From Oceanobacillus sojae (GTDB lineage Bacteria > Bacillota > Bacilli > Bacillales > Amphibacillaceae): a stretch of 64,000 bases of DNA. A program made the position numbers and the translations under genes. This document shows, in pieces, positions 1 to 7,566 of the stretch. The stretch is from NCBI RefSeq assembly GCF_900162665.1, contig NZ_LT727812.1, positions 762,865 to 826,864 on the forward strand, written 5' to 3'. The notes beneath the pieces are model-generated. The model saw only the letters and a program-made list of their open reading frames with translations, was not told the origin of the DNA and made no database searches. Numbering within the stretch: the stretch's first letter is position 1; every line of letters starts with the position of its first letter.

Positions 1-2
1 AT

Positions 3-224
3 GTACCAACTATTATTTTTACAGTGGTAATCACACTGATCAATGTTATGGCTGGAAATTCGGAACATCGGGGCCTATTCCCATGGGCAGCAGCAGGAGA
101 TATTTCTAATCAAACGCTGCCTCCGACTTATCCGGTAGAATATTCGTATATTATTATTGCAACTACAGCACTGATAGGATTTATCAGTATGTTTGTTTAT
201 TTTAAAAAGACGGATATTCATTGA
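3..224 (+). CDS. ABC-2 type transporter permease, C-terminal fragment (cut by window edge)
   Basis: The reading frame is open from the first bases of the window, so this is the end of a longer gene that begins to the left. The visible 73 residues contain the end of one membrane segment, a short exposed loop with FPWAAAGD and PPTYPVEYSY, then a hydrophobic segment (IIIATTALIGFISMFVYF) and the short positive tail KKTDIH. This layout matches the last loop and final helix of ABC-2 permeases of the bacitracin/lantibiotic export type (BcrB-like), which work with an ATP-binding partner in the cell membrane. The family assignment rests on this short tail only and is tentative. The internal GTG at 24 is not needed as a start. 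Confidence 0.5.
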   Translation, partial: VPTIIFTVVITLINVMAGNSEHRGLFPWAAAGDISNQTLPPTYPVEYSYIIIATTALIGFISMFVYFKKTDIH

Positions 225-292
225 TATTAATAATTAATAGCAGCTTCTATTCTAATGAATCATAAAATTAGTAAGCTTTCCTAATGTATTAA

Positions 293-341
293 AGAAAAAA
301 GGAAGAGATTTCGCACATAAATCAGATATGAAATCTCTTCC
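293..341 (-). terminator. Rho-independent terminator of fabH
   Basis: On the minus strand a perfect 12-bp stem, GGAAGAGATTTC paired with GAAATCTCTTCC, is followed by TTTTTTCTTT. It lies just past the stop of the fabH gene at 362, and the T-run is on the minus side, so it serves fabH rather than the permease gene upstream on the plus strand. Confidence 0.85.
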
Positions 342-361
342 CTATTCCAATACATATTTAA

Positions 362-1369
362 TTATAATGGTGTTGGATTATTAATCTGCTCATCAAAATC
401 TATCTTTAACAACTGGCCAGCATGCACTAAACCAGAACCAAATCCGTACATAAGCACCTTATCTCCATTGTTTACTTTTCCTTCCCGGATTCCAAGGTCA
501 AGCGCCAGAGGGATAGTTGCTGCTGAAGTGTTTCCAAATTTCACGAGACTATAAAGTGTTTTTTCGATTGGATGTCCTATTTTTTCACAAATTGGTTCGA
601 TCAATCTCAGGTTTGCACTATGCGGAATAAACCAATCCACTTCATCCAGGCTGGTTTCTGCTTTCTCTAAAAGCTGTCTGATACTCTTTGGCACATTCCT
701 TACTACCCACTTAAAAACTTCTCTTCCATTTTGGACAAGATATTGAGTATCAAACAGCTCTACTCCATTAACTGCTTTGGATAAGCTTGTTCGATAGACA
801 TGCTGTGCCCCGCTGCCATCACTCCCTAAATGAAAGCCGGCAAAATTATCGGATTCCTCATCCTTTTCCACCAGTACTGCTCCGGCTGCATCACCAAATA
901 AAATGCAGGTGCTTCTGTCTGTATAATCTGTAATTTTTGACAGGGCATCCACGCCAATTACAAGCACTTTTTTATGAAGGCCGGAACGGATCAAACTATG
1001 TGCCGTATGCAATCCATAAACAAAGCCTGCACATGCTGCACTTAAATCAATTGCTCCTGCCTGTGTAATATTCAATCGGTTCTGTATGATGCTGGCAACA
1101 GACGGAAAAGGAAAATCCGGTGTGCTTGTTGCCACAATAATCATATCCACATCTTCTACTGTCTTATTGTATCTGTGTATTAAATCTTGCACCGCAGAAA
1201 CACATAAATCACTTGTAAATTCGTCGGCACGCGCTATTCGGCGTTCATGAATTCCCGTTCTCTGAACAATCCACTCATTTGTTGTATCAACCATTTCTTC
1301 CAAATCAAAATTGGTTAATTTTTTCTCAGGTACATAGCTTCCAATTGCAGTCACTCTTGTTCCTAACAT
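362..1369 (-). CDS. fabH: Beta-ketoacyl-ACP synthase III (FabH)
   Basis: FabH starts fatty acid synthesis by condensing an acyl-CoA primer with malonyl-ACP in the cytosol. The 335 residues are the normal family length. The catalytic triad is visible: Cys113 in SAACAGFVYG, His250 in IPHSANLRLI and Asn280 in FGNTSAATIP, plus the glycine-rich C-terminal GFGSGLVHAG. The ATG at 1369 has GGAGGGG four bases upstream. The gene stands alone with its own promoter and terminator, so it is probably the second FabH paralogue typical of Bacillaceae (FabHB type) and not the one in the main fatty acid operon; this is inference from the isolated position and the FapR-like operator. Confidence 0.93.
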   Translation of the reverse strand: MLGTRVTAIGSYVPEKKLTNFDLEEMVDTTNEWIVQRTGIHERRIARADEFTSDLCVSAVQDLIHRYNKTVEDVDMIIVATSTPDFPFPSVASIIQNRLNITQAGAIDLSAACAGFVYGLHTAHSLIRSGLHKKVLVIGVDALSKITDYTDRSTCILFGDAAGAVLVEKDEESDNFAGFHLGSDGSGAQHVYRTSLSKAVNGVELFDTQYLVQNGREVFKWVVRNVPKSIRQLLEKAETSLDEVDWFIPHSANLRLIEPICEKIGHPIEKTLYSLVKFGNTSAATIPLALDLGIREGKVNNGDKVLMYGFGSGLVHAGQLLKIDFDEQINNPTPL

Positions 1370-1400
1370 CGAACCCCTCCAATATAATTAGAAGTTAGTA

Positions 1401-1422
1401 TTATTACTTGGTACTAATTATA
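1401..1422 (-). promoter_or_regulatory. FabH promoter -10 box with overlapping FapR-like operator
   Basis: On the minus strand TATAAT lies at 1422-1417 and directly overlaps TTAGTACCAAGTAATAA (1417-1401), an imperfect dyad. FapR, the repressor of lipid synthesis genes in Bacillus, binds sites starting TTAGTACC with a matching inverted half, usually overlapping the -10 or start point. Sequence and position fit. The -35 box is poor, and a second half-like ATACTAA lies a few bases downstream. Confidence 0.6.
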
Positions 1423-1689
1423 GCATAAAAAATATTTGGCTGCTTGTGATAATATATAATTCCCCTTCTTTTTTATATGAGTGGTTCTAAAATTTTCAAG
1501 GAGCTAGAAATGATAGAATGGAGTTGCAGATTCTAATGAATTGTATAGACTTCTCCATTCAAGTTTGAGGAGGATGCTGGAGAGTATTACTCATCGCATC
1601 CTGTCTAAACATGAAAAAGTTCAGATATGGAAAGAAATTTGATATAAATTTAAATTGTGCATCGTCACACAATTGTCTTCAACTGCATG

Positions 1690-1743
1690 TTATCTAATAT
1701 GGTGAAATATTGTATAATCAACACAAAAAGGAAAGCGCTATCA
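1690..1743 (+). promoter_or_regulatory. Possible promoter with a CcpA (cre) site
   Basis: TATAAT occurs at 1713-1718 with a weak TTATCT at a 17-base distance upstream (1690-1695). Directly downstream, GGAAAGCGCTATCA at 1730-1743 matches the cre consensus TGWAANCGNTNWCA at 13 of 14 positions. A cre site just past the start point normally represses transcription when good carbon sources are present. The only gene-like thing downstream on this strand is a 16-residue ORF, so the function of the transcript is unknown. Confidence 0.4.
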
Positions 1744-1838
1744 TTTCTGTTCATTTTATCTCATAACAAATGAATAGCTGGATATATCTCCTCTACTATA
1801 TATGCTATGGGGATGAAATGTTTTTCGGGAGGTTTTAT

Positions 1839-1889
1839 ATGGGCTTGGGAATGAAGGGATTTGATGTGAAAGCCTGTTTTCTTCCTTAG
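1839..1889 (+). CDS. Possible 16-residue peptide ORF
   Basis: An ATG at 1839 follows the strong ribosome site GGGAGG and encodes MGLGMKGFDVKACFLP before a TAG stop. It lies on the only plus-strand transcript suggested between the divergent fabH promoter and the convergent exporter gene. There is no signal peptide or known family. It could be a functional micropeptide, a leader, or chance; the evidence is the ribosome site and the promoter/cre element upstream. Confidence 0.25.
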   Translation: MGLGMKGFDVKACFLP

Positions 1890-2080
1890 CTAACTTATCA
1901 AATAAAATATTGTAAATATTCCCTTAAACAAAATAATATGATCAGTTTATCATTAATTCACAATCTATTCAATAAAATGTAAATATATTCCTCGGAAAAT
2001 CATTACAATTTTCTAAAAAAGGGATTAGATATACTCACTTATGTTCAAGTTCAAGTCCAATTCCAAAATCTATCCATTAT

Positions 2081-2109
2081 AAAACAGCGCCAAGGATACC
2101 CTTGGCGCC
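2081..2109 (-). terminator. Terminator of the DHA2 exporter gene
   Basis: On the minus strand a perfect 9-bp stem GCGCCAAGG / CCTTGGCGC with a 4-base loop is followed by TGTTTTATA, 26 bases past the exporter stop codon. Confidence 0.8.
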
Positions 2110-2134
2110 ATTCCAAATTTCAACTCATTGTATT

Positions 2135-3580
2135 TTATCTTGCTCCATGAGCTGTCTGCTCTTCTCTTTCATCACGCTGCACATGACTCTGTTCTTCTTC
2201 AGGTGCATTGCCATTCTTGATAAAAAAGCTAATTACCACCCCGACCAGTGAGAGTACTGTAATGACCATAAAAGCAACATTGATACCATGAATCATCGGA
2301 TAGGCTATTTCGGGATTCAGCTCCGCGGATGCTTCCGTCGTTGTCATTACTGTAATGACAATAGCTGTACCAATTGATGCCGAGACCTGACGCATGGTGT
2401 TCGTCATGGCCGTACCATGTGAAATCAACTCTCTAGAGAGTTGATTTAAACCTGCCGTTGTTACAGGCATCATAACCATGGAAAGACCGAACATCCGGAC
2501 CGCATATAAAATCATAACCATTACCATCGATGTGGAAGGACCAAGGTTGGAAAGTGCAAAAGTGGAAACTGTAATAATAGCAAGCCCGGTAACTGCAAGC
2601 CATCTTGCACCGAAACGGTCAAATATACGCCCCGTAATCGGAGACATTATTCCATTCACAAGCGCACCGGGAAGAAGAGCAATTCCTGCTTCTGTCGCTG
2701 TAAAACCACGTGCATTTTGCATATATAGCGGAATTAGTGTCTCTGCACCAATCAACCCCATAAATGCGATCATAGGAATAATCGTTGACAAGGTGAAAAT
2801 TGGATTTTTAAATACCCTGAATTCCAGCATAGGTGTTTCGATACGAAGCTGTCTGATAATGAAACTCAACAAAGATACGGCACCAACAAGCAATGTTGCA
2901 ATCGTGATGATACTGTCCCAGCCATTGTTGCCCACACTTGTAAATCCATATAACAATCCTCCAAAACCGAAGGAAGACAGGATAATCGATAACATATCCA
3001 TTTTCGGATTAGTTAATTCTGTAACATTTTTCATTACCTTAGCGGCAAGCAAAATAACGATAATCGCGATAGGCAATATTATAAGGAATACAGCACGCCA
3101 GGAATAATTGGTGATAATCCATCCAGACAAAGCAGGTCCAATCGCCGGAGCGAAAGATATTACGAGGCCCACCAGCCCCATCGCCATCCCGCGGTTTTTA
3201 ACAGGAAAAATTAATAAAAATACAGTCTGCATCAGCGGCATAATTACGCCTGCTCCACTGGATTGAATAATTCTTCCCAAAATCAACATACCAAAGTTAG
3301 GAGCAGCAGCAGAAAAAGCTGTTCCAACTGCAAATACTGTCATCGCAGTAATAAACAGCTGTCTTGTTGTAAATCGCGCCATTAAAAATGCTGTGATAGG
3401 GATCATTACTCCATTCACAAGCATAAAAACAGTGGTCAGCCATTGCCCTGTATTGGCGCTCACATTCATTTCTTCCATAATTGGCGGAATGGCAGTAATC
3501 ATCGTTGTCTGATTTAAAATGGAAATGAATCCGCCAATAAGAAGAACTATTATGATAGGTTTTTTATTAAATGATTGCAC
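2135..3580 (-). CDS. MFS drug exporter, DHA2 (EmrB/LmrB-like) family
   Basis: The protein is a proton-driven exporter in the cell membrane. It has 481 residues with about 14 hydrophobic segments, the DHA2 layout. The family motif near helix 5 is visible in GPALSGWIITNYSWRAVF around residues 148-165 (motif C, GPxLGG-like), and the early region LNQTTMITAIPPIM matches the DHA2 start. The tail after residue 455 is charged and cytoplasmic. The start is GTG at 3580 with AGGAGG about 13 bases upstream, a little far. It is a single gene with its own terminator. Substrate cannot be read from sequence; Bacillus relatives such as LmrB export lincomycin. Confidence 0.85.
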   Translation of the reverse strand: MQSFNKKPIIIVLLIGGFISILNQTTMITAIPPIMEEMNVSANTGQWLTTVFMLVNGVMIPITAFLMARFTTRQLFITAMTVFAVGTAFSAAAPNFGMLILGRIIQSSGAGVIMPLMQTVFLLIFPVKNRGMAMGLVGLVISFAPAIGPALSGWIITNYSWRAVFLIILPIAIIVILLAAKVMKNVTELTNPKMDMLSIILSSFGFGGLLYGFTSVGNNGWDSIITIATLLVGAVSLLSFIIRQLRIETPMLEFRVFKNPIFTLSTIIPMIAFMGLIGAETLIPLYMQNARGFTATEAGIALLPGALVNGIMSPITGRIFDRFGARWLAVTGLAIITVSTFALSNLGPSTSMVMVMILYAVRMFGLSMVMMPVTTAGLNQLSRELISHGTAMTNTMRQVSASIGTAIVITVMTTTEASAELNPEIAYPMIHGINVAFMVITVLSLVGVVISFFIKNGNAPEEEQSHVQRDEREEQTAHGAR

Positions 3581-3700
3581 GTTTCAGTGATTACCTCCTT
3601 CTATATAATAGATTGCAATAGTGGATATATTACAGGAATCATTACGTTTTGTCGATGATTGTGCTTTTTATCCTATTTTTCACTATAAACAATTGTCCAT

Positions 3701-3750
3701 ATAAAAGAACTTCACAGGTTTAGTTACCGTTAGTGAGGTTCTTTTATATT
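3701..3750. terminator. Bidirectional hairpin terminator
   Basis: An inverted repeat AAAGAACTTCAC / GTGAGGTTCTTT with one mismatch is flanked by TTTTATATTTTTC on the plus side and TTTTATAT on the minus side. It sits below the stop of the small membrane protein gene at 3802 and separates it from the exporter promoter. Confidence 0.6.
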
Positions 3751-3801
3751 TTTCTTTTGTATATTCATTTAACAAGTCAACATCTCACTCTAAAATCATC
3801 A

Positions 3802-4122
3802 TTAGATGCATAAGTAGACCCCGAAGCTGAGGAAAGCTGTTCCTGTAATAATTACTGTACTCTTGATTATTGATACCGGCAGCTTTCGTAACAAGGTTGT
3901 GATAAATTCCATTTCAAAAAAGATATTTGCAAAAAATCTGCTCTTAGCTTTAAAATCATGTTCATTCATTCTGAAAATACCGTTAACGAGAACAATAATA
4001 CCCCAGATACAGAAAAGTCCTCCTATTATATAGCCCAACTTGCACACCCGCCCTTCCTGCATATGTTTAAGATAAAATAAGAGTCTCCTCTTAGATGCCC
4101 TTTTTTCACAAATCCATAACAT
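3802..4122 (-). CDS. Small membrane protein of unknown function
   Basis: The ORF encodes up to 106 residues with two clear hydrophobic segments (LGYIIGGLFCIWGIIVLVNGI and a C-terminal VIITGTAFLSFGVYLCI). The first 30 residues are charged and lack a ribosome site; an internal GTG or TTG just before the first helix has GGAAGGGCGG in front of it and would give about 79 residues, a more natural start. No family is recognised. It lies next to a sensor kinase remnant, so it may also be part of a decaying locus. Confidence 0.45.
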   Translation of the reverse strand: MLWICEKRASKRRLLFYLKHMQEGRVCKLGYIIGGLFCIWGIIVLVNGIFRMNEHDFKAKSRFFANIFFEMEFITTLLRKLPVSIIKSTVIITGTAFLSFGVYLCI

Positions 4123-4184
4123 TTGATTTTCTATCTTTATTCAGCAGTTTACAGCGTTATCCTCTTATTTTATATATAGTCGAT

Positions 4185-4613
4185 TTAAATTTTCCAAAAC
4201 TGAATTCGCTTTAAACTGACTGTAAAAGTAGTGTTTTTAAATGGTACACTATCTAGAGAAATTGTCCCTTCCATCTGCTCAACAAACTTTTTCGTAATCG
4301 TCAACCCCAATCCGCTCCCCTGGTATTGACTATTTCTTGAGTCCTCCAGTGTATACATACGTTCAAAGACACGATTTCTATGTAATTCACTTATACCTTT
4401 TCCTTTATCAGACACTTCTACATACACTCTATTATTCGTAGCGTGGATTCTAAACCTTAGCATTTTTCCATCCGCACCATACTGAATCGCATTTGAAATT
4501 AAATTATGCAGAACACTTTCCAGTGCTTCTTCATTTCCCCATACATAAAGCTCTTTCTCAGGTATATCGCTGTTAATCAGCTGATCAAAAATTAATGGTT
4601 TAGCACTCCAAAA
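4185..4613 (-). pseudogene. Sensor histidine kinase remnant (ATPase domain only)
   Basis: About 142 codons of the catalytic ATPase domain of a two-component sensor kinase remain. The N box HNLISNAIQYG, the G1 box DKGKGI and the G2 box GSGLGL are all readable, so the nucleotide pocket is intact. Upstream in frame a TGA is met at 4614-4616, and directly beyond it is the terminator of the next gene. The sensor, membrane and phospho-acceptor histidine parts are missing and no start or response regulator is nearby. This is best explained by a deletion that joined the kinase tail to the end of the methyltransferase unit. Translation from the internal ATG at 4463 would remove the N box. Confidence 0.8.
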
Positions 4614-4650
4614 TCAAAAAACGCATTAGCCAAATTACTAATACGCTTTT
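4612..4650 (-). terminator. Terminator of the methyltransferase gene
   Basis: On the minus strand GCGTATTAG / CTAATGCG (one G-T pair) with an 8-base loop is followed by TTTTTTGATTTT. It lies about 40 bases past the methyltransferase stop codon. Confidence 0.75.
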
Positions 4651-4687
4651 TGTTTTGCTGTTATTATTCAATTAAAATAAACCATTC

Positions 4688-5458
4688 TTATTTTAATTGG
4701 CAATGAACGATCATGGAAGTACTATCTTTCATAAAAGTATCTTTTTTCCAGGACCCATATAAGCTTATTAATTCAAAACCATGTGAGTCTAAGTCTACTA
4801 GTCGATACAGCTCCATGGGATAAACATAACGCAGTGAAATGGAATCACTTGCCGTATGAATTAATTGTTGGTTTTCAATAATTTCAGTATGCGTTGTACA
4901 GTCCAAAATTTGCGTTTGATGATTATACGCTTCACAGTGTTTTTCGATTACAGTCTGGTTTTCAATATTTACATGAGACTCCTCAAATTCACTGACAACT
5001 GCTAATTCATCTATATTGGGATTTCTTGTATCAAATATAAATTGTCCATTCGGTAATAAATGCTTTTTCACCGATTGGAATAATGCATCTTGACTTTTAT
5101 TGGTTAAAAAATGTTGAAATGAATTACCTGTCATAAAAATCAGTGGTGATTTATAATCTAAATCCAACTCTGTGCAATCTTGCTGTTCAAAAATAATATT
5201 TACCTGCTCATCATCTGCTTTTTGTTTTGCCCGGCTCAGCATACCGCCATGTAAATCTACACCGACCATATGTAGTCCTCTTTTAGCCATAGGTATTGTC
5301 AGTCTGCCTGTACCGCAAGCAAGATCAATGATTGGTTTATCAATTCCGCTTACAGACTCCATTAAATACAGTAAATCATCTTGGTATTTACTATACATTT
5401 CATCGTATTTCTCAGGATTTTCATATTTCTCAAAATTATTTTCAAATATCTCCTTCAA
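4688..5458 (-). CDS. SAM-dependent class I methyltransferase
   Basis: The 256-residue cytosolic enzyme has the class I fold. Motif I is IIDLACGTGRLTIPMAKRG near residues 42-60, followed by VGVDLHGGML (acidic residue binding the SAM ribose), a DCTELDL motif and the post-motif LLPNGQFIFDTRNP. It resembles small-molecule methyltransferases of the Methyltransf_25 type rather than rRNA methylases. The start is TTG at 5458 with AAGGAGGAG upstream; the ATG-free start is supported by that site. It is a single gene with its own promoter, a leader peptide and alternative hairpins that can bury the ribosome site (separate entries). The substrate is unknown; its place in a resistance-like cluster and its inducible-looking leader suggest a toxic small molecule or antibiotic, which is inference. 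Confidence 0.85.
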   Translation of the reverse strand: MKEIFENNFEKYENPEKYDEMYSKYQDDLLYLMESVSGIDKPIIDLACGTGRLTIPMAKRGLHMVGVDLHGGMLSRAKQKADDEQVNIIFEQQDCTELDLDYKSPLIFMTGNSFQHFLTNKSQDALFQSVKKHLLPNGQFIFDTRNPNIDELAVVSEFEESHVNIENQTVIEKHCEAYNHQTQILDCTTHTEIIENQQLIHTASDSISLRYVYPMELYRLVDLDSHGFELISLYGSWKKDTFMKDSTSMIVHCQLK

Positions 5459-5459
5459 A

Positions 5460-5515
5460 ATTTTGCTCCTCCTTCAGTTTAGAAGCAAAATATATGTGAC
5501 TTGTTATTTTGCTTC
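5460..5515 (-). promoter_or_regulatory. Translational attenuator: two mutually exclusive hairpins
   Basis: Three RNA segments lie between the leader peptide and the methyltransferase. Segment 1 (GAAGCAAAATA, 5515-5505) pairs perfectly over 11 bp with segment 2 (TATTTTGCTTC, 5492-5482). Segment 2 extended by one base can instead pair over 11 bp, with one U-G pair, with segment 3 (5470-5460), which contains part of the methyltransferase Shine-Dalgarno and the spacer. Segment 1 contains the leader stop codon. A ribosome finishing the leader would cover segment 1 and favour 2:3, hiding the ribosome site; one stalled earlier, or none at all, would let 1:2 form and expose it. The geometry is seen; the switching is inference from erm-type attenuators. 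Confidence 0.6.
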
Positions 5516-5554
5516 ACCCCTACATAATTGATGGAAGTTATTTATATTTTTCAT
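5504..5554 (-). CDS. Leader peptide, 16 residues
   Basis: ATG at 5554 encodes MKNINNFHQLCRGEAK and stops with TAA. Its ribosome site GAAAGGTGTGAT is nearly a full complement of the 16S rRNA tail, with four bases before the ATG. It begins about 25 bases after the predicted transcription start and its last codons form the first strand of the attenuator hairpin. Such placement is typical of regulatory leader peptides in front of Firmicute resistance genes. No known leader peptide sequence is recognised. Confidence 0.6.
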   Translation of the reverse strand: MKNINNFHQLCRGEAK

Positions 5555-5584
5555 TCGTATCACACCTTTCAAAGTAATATACTT

Positions 5585-5593
5585 ATTATATCA
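5585..5593 (-). promoter_or_regulatory. Extended -10 promoter of the methyltransferase leader
   Basis: On the minus strand TGATATAAT gives a TGnTATAAT extended -10 element (5593-5585). The -35 region is poor, as is common for extended -10 promoters. The start point would be near 5578, leaving a 5' leader of about 120 bases before the methyltransferase. Confidence 0.55.
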
Positions 5594-5647
5594 GATATTG
5601 AAAATTCAGGATGTATCATTATTGATTTTCAGCGCCTGCAAAAATGC

Positions 5648-6664
5648 CTAATTTATTATTTTCCCTTCAAGCATGGCAGGCAGATTTTCCTTTCCTCTGA
5701 GCCACTCAGCAAAGAACAATTCATAAGGAGCACAATCTCCACCAACACCAATCATCACACTTAAACCTTCGGGACAATAAACAACTGTGTGTAATGTACC
5801 AAAATATTCTTTATAGTGTTTGAAAAACAATGGGGAGTGTTCACTGTTAAAAATATGATAAACAGAGCCTGGCGTCAGCTTTTCTTTTTCCAGTGCTGAT
5901 AAATATTTTTTTCGGTCCAGTGATCCATTAATGACTGCTCTATTTTTCCTGTTTAACTGCTCTGATTCAAAGTGATTCGTACAGATAAGCTGAGTATTTT
6001 TACGAACAATCTGTTTTTCAGGTGATGCTTCCACAATGGCATTATTCCCTTTTTTGTCCATTATCGAAAAGTTAATACAATATTGATGAGACATTTGTTT
6101 AATAAGTAATACCGCTTCATCTGTATCAACGCATTGTTCCAGCACCAGGCGGCAAACTATTGTAGCCAAAAACCCTTTTTGGCTGATCTTTTCATTTACT
6201 AAATGCAACCCAATCACAAGCCCCTTCTCATTCATGCCATCCAGTCTGCCTGTAATCTGCTGGCTGAACCCGATGCTTGCATATCCGTTATCCGGCCTGA
6301 TTAGAACAAGTCTGGCGTCATATAATTCATCATTGAAATCATAATTTCTTACATAGAAGGAATCATTGGCCAGTGTGGTGCAGCCCATGGAAGGCATCTG
6401 CGTATTATAGCCTCCAAACAGCTTTATTGCAGTATTTATATTGATTTTCATTCCTGCAGCCAGACCTTCTATTTCTTTCAAAAAGGTTGGGGAAACTTTC
6501 TCTATCTGCTTCCTTGCTTCTACCGTATCCTCATCTGTCTGTAATTCTTTCTGTTGTCTCCATTTTGGATTTAATTTTAGTGCAGCGCCCTGTTTCACTC
6601 CTATATCATAAGCAGAACCTTTTAACTCAACGACTTCTACCTGCAGATCTTTTCTTTGGCTCAT
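5648..6664 (-). CDS. C45 family peptidase / penicillin acyltransferase-like Ntn hydrolase
   Basis: The 338-residue protein belongs to the N-terminal nucleophile hydrolases related to acyl-CoA:6-aminopenicillanic acid acyltransferase. The expected nucleophile is Cys95 in PSMGCTTLA, which would be exposed by self-cleavage after Gly94; the following NYDF and the TGRLDGMNEKGLVIGLHLVN stretch are family hallmarks. Relatives cleave or transfer acyl groups on amides and some act on acyl-homoserine lactones or bile salts. No signal peptide is seen, so it is cytosolic. The ATG at 6664 overlaps the stop of the upstream MerR gene by four bases, so the two are translated as a pair and probably respond to the same effector. 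Confidence 0.8.
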   Translation of the reverse strand: MSQRKDLQVEVVELKGSAYDIGVKQGAALKLNPKWRQQKELQTDEDTVEARKQIEKVSPTFLKEIEGLAAGMKININTAIKLFGGYNTQMPSMGCTTLANDSFYVRNYDFNDELYDARLVLIRPDNGYASIGFSQQITGRLDGMNEKGLVIGLHLVNEKISQKGFLATIVCRLVLEQCVDTDEAVLLIKQMSHQYCINFSIMDKKGNNAIVEASPEKQIVRKNTQLICTNHFESEQLNRKNRAVINGSLDRKKYLSALEKEKLTPGSVYHIFNSEHSPLFFKHYKEYFGTLHTVVYCPEGLSVMIGVGGDCAPYELFFAEWLRGKENLPAMLEGKIIN

Positions 6665-7425
6665 GGCTTCCCTCCTATATGCGTAACAGGTATAATAATA
6701 TCCGCTTCATCCATCTGATCACCGCGGTACCATTCAAGAATAGAACCGGCAGGAGCCCAGTTATTTGTCATGCAATATTGAATTAATTTGCGGTAAGCAG
6801 CTTCAATCTTGGAAAAATCCTCTTTAAAAGCAATGCCGATACAGAAGCTCCCTCTCATTTTTTCTGAAAAAGATTCTGGAACAGACGCAGTATTTATATT
6901 AGCTGGTACACCAAAGCCAATTTCTGCTTTAACCTGTTTGCTGTTTCCGGACAAATACCGTAAGTACGTATTCTTAACTGGAATATGATGCTGCTTCATC
7001 TGTTTACGTCTTAACTCAAATTCCCCGCTAAACTGTCCTGGAGAAGCTTCCGCCTCAAACCAGATAACCTTCTCTGCAGGTTTTTCAAACATATAAATCT
7101 CTTCTTCTCCATAATCACTTTCTAAATAGCGGAGACTGATTTCCAGCTGTCTCTGATTTTCTTTTATTGTCTGAATCCATTTCCGCTTCATCTGCTTCTG
7201 TCTTTTTTCATCCGCTTTTAAGTAGAGCTGGATGTCACGAATAGGAACCTTCGCTGTCCGCAAGCTTGCAATCATCTTGGCAAGAGGGACCTGATCCTCT
7301 GCATACATGCGATAGTTACTATCCCCCTGCCGCACTGATGTCAGCAGATGCTTTTCTTCATAAAAGCGAAGTGTGCTTTTGGGAATTCCAGTTTTCATTG
7401 AAAATGCCTGTATTGTCATCAACAT
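6661..7425 (-). CDS. MerR family regulator with GyrI-like effector domain
   Basis: Residues 1-70 form the MerR winged helix (IQAFSMKTGIPKSTLRFYEEKHLL, then YRMYAEDQV), residues 75-110 are the dimer coiled coil, and the C-terminal 150 residues resemble the BmrR/GyrI effector fold that binds lipophilic drugs. MerR proteins twist overlong promoters to activate them. A promoter with the diagnostic 19-base spacer lies upstream, so it probably activates itself and the overlapping C45 hydrolase gene. The ATG start at 7425 with AGGAGGAAAG upstream is well placed. Confidence 0.85.
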   Translation of the reverse strand: MLMTIQAFSMKTGIPKSTLRFYEEKHLLTSVRQGDSNYRMYAEDQVPLAKMIASLRTAKVPIRDIQLYLKADEKRQKQMKRKWIQTIKENQRQLEISLRYLESDYGEEEIYMFEKPAEKVIWFEAEASPGQFSGEFELRRKQMKQHHIPVKNTYLRYLSGNSKQVKAEIGFGVPANINTASVPESFSEKMRGSFCIGIAFKEDFSKIEAAYRKLIQYCMTNNWAPAGSILEWYRGDQMDEADIIIPVTHIGGKP

Positions 7426-7455
7426 GCTTTCCTCCTGTCGCCCTCTCTATCTATC

Positions 7456-7486
7456 AGCATAAACGTTAAAGTAACTTGAATGTCAA
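7456..7486 (-). promoter_or_regulatory. MerR-type promoter with 19-base spacer
   Basis: On the minus strand TTGACA (7486-7481) and TATGCT (7461-7456) are separated by exactly 19 bases. Normal sigma-A promoters have 17; 19 is the signature of promoters activated by MerR regulators bound in the spacer. The spacer holds the imperfect dyad CAAGTTACTTTAACGTT. It drives the MerR and C45 hydrolase operon. Confidence 0.75.
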
Positions 7487-7501
7487 TAATAATTTTTCAT
7501 A

Positions 7502-7534
7502 TTAAAACACATTTAAATTTTAAATGTGTTTTAA
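7502..7534 (-). terminator. Perfect 16-bp AT-rich palindrome, likely terminator of the ClbS-like gene
   Basis: TTAAAACACATTTAAA and its exact complement are separated by one base. It lies 33 bases past the stop of the 7567-8082 gene and upstream of the MerR promoter. It ends in TTTTAA on the minus side. A terminator is the simplest reading, but the almost loop-free palindrome could also bind a dimeric protein. Confidence 0.5.
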
Positions 7535-7566
7535 TAGTTTATTTTTAATTTATATAATCAATCTAT

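Noticed and set aside
2478-3107. 209-codon ORF on the plus strand
   Set aside because: It is antisense to the DHA2 exporter, low in complexity in the way antisense membrane genes are, and has no ribosome site.
5528-5764. 78-codon plus-strand ORF
   Set aside because: Runs antisense through the leader peptide region and the end of the C45 hydrolase gene; no domain or ribosome site.
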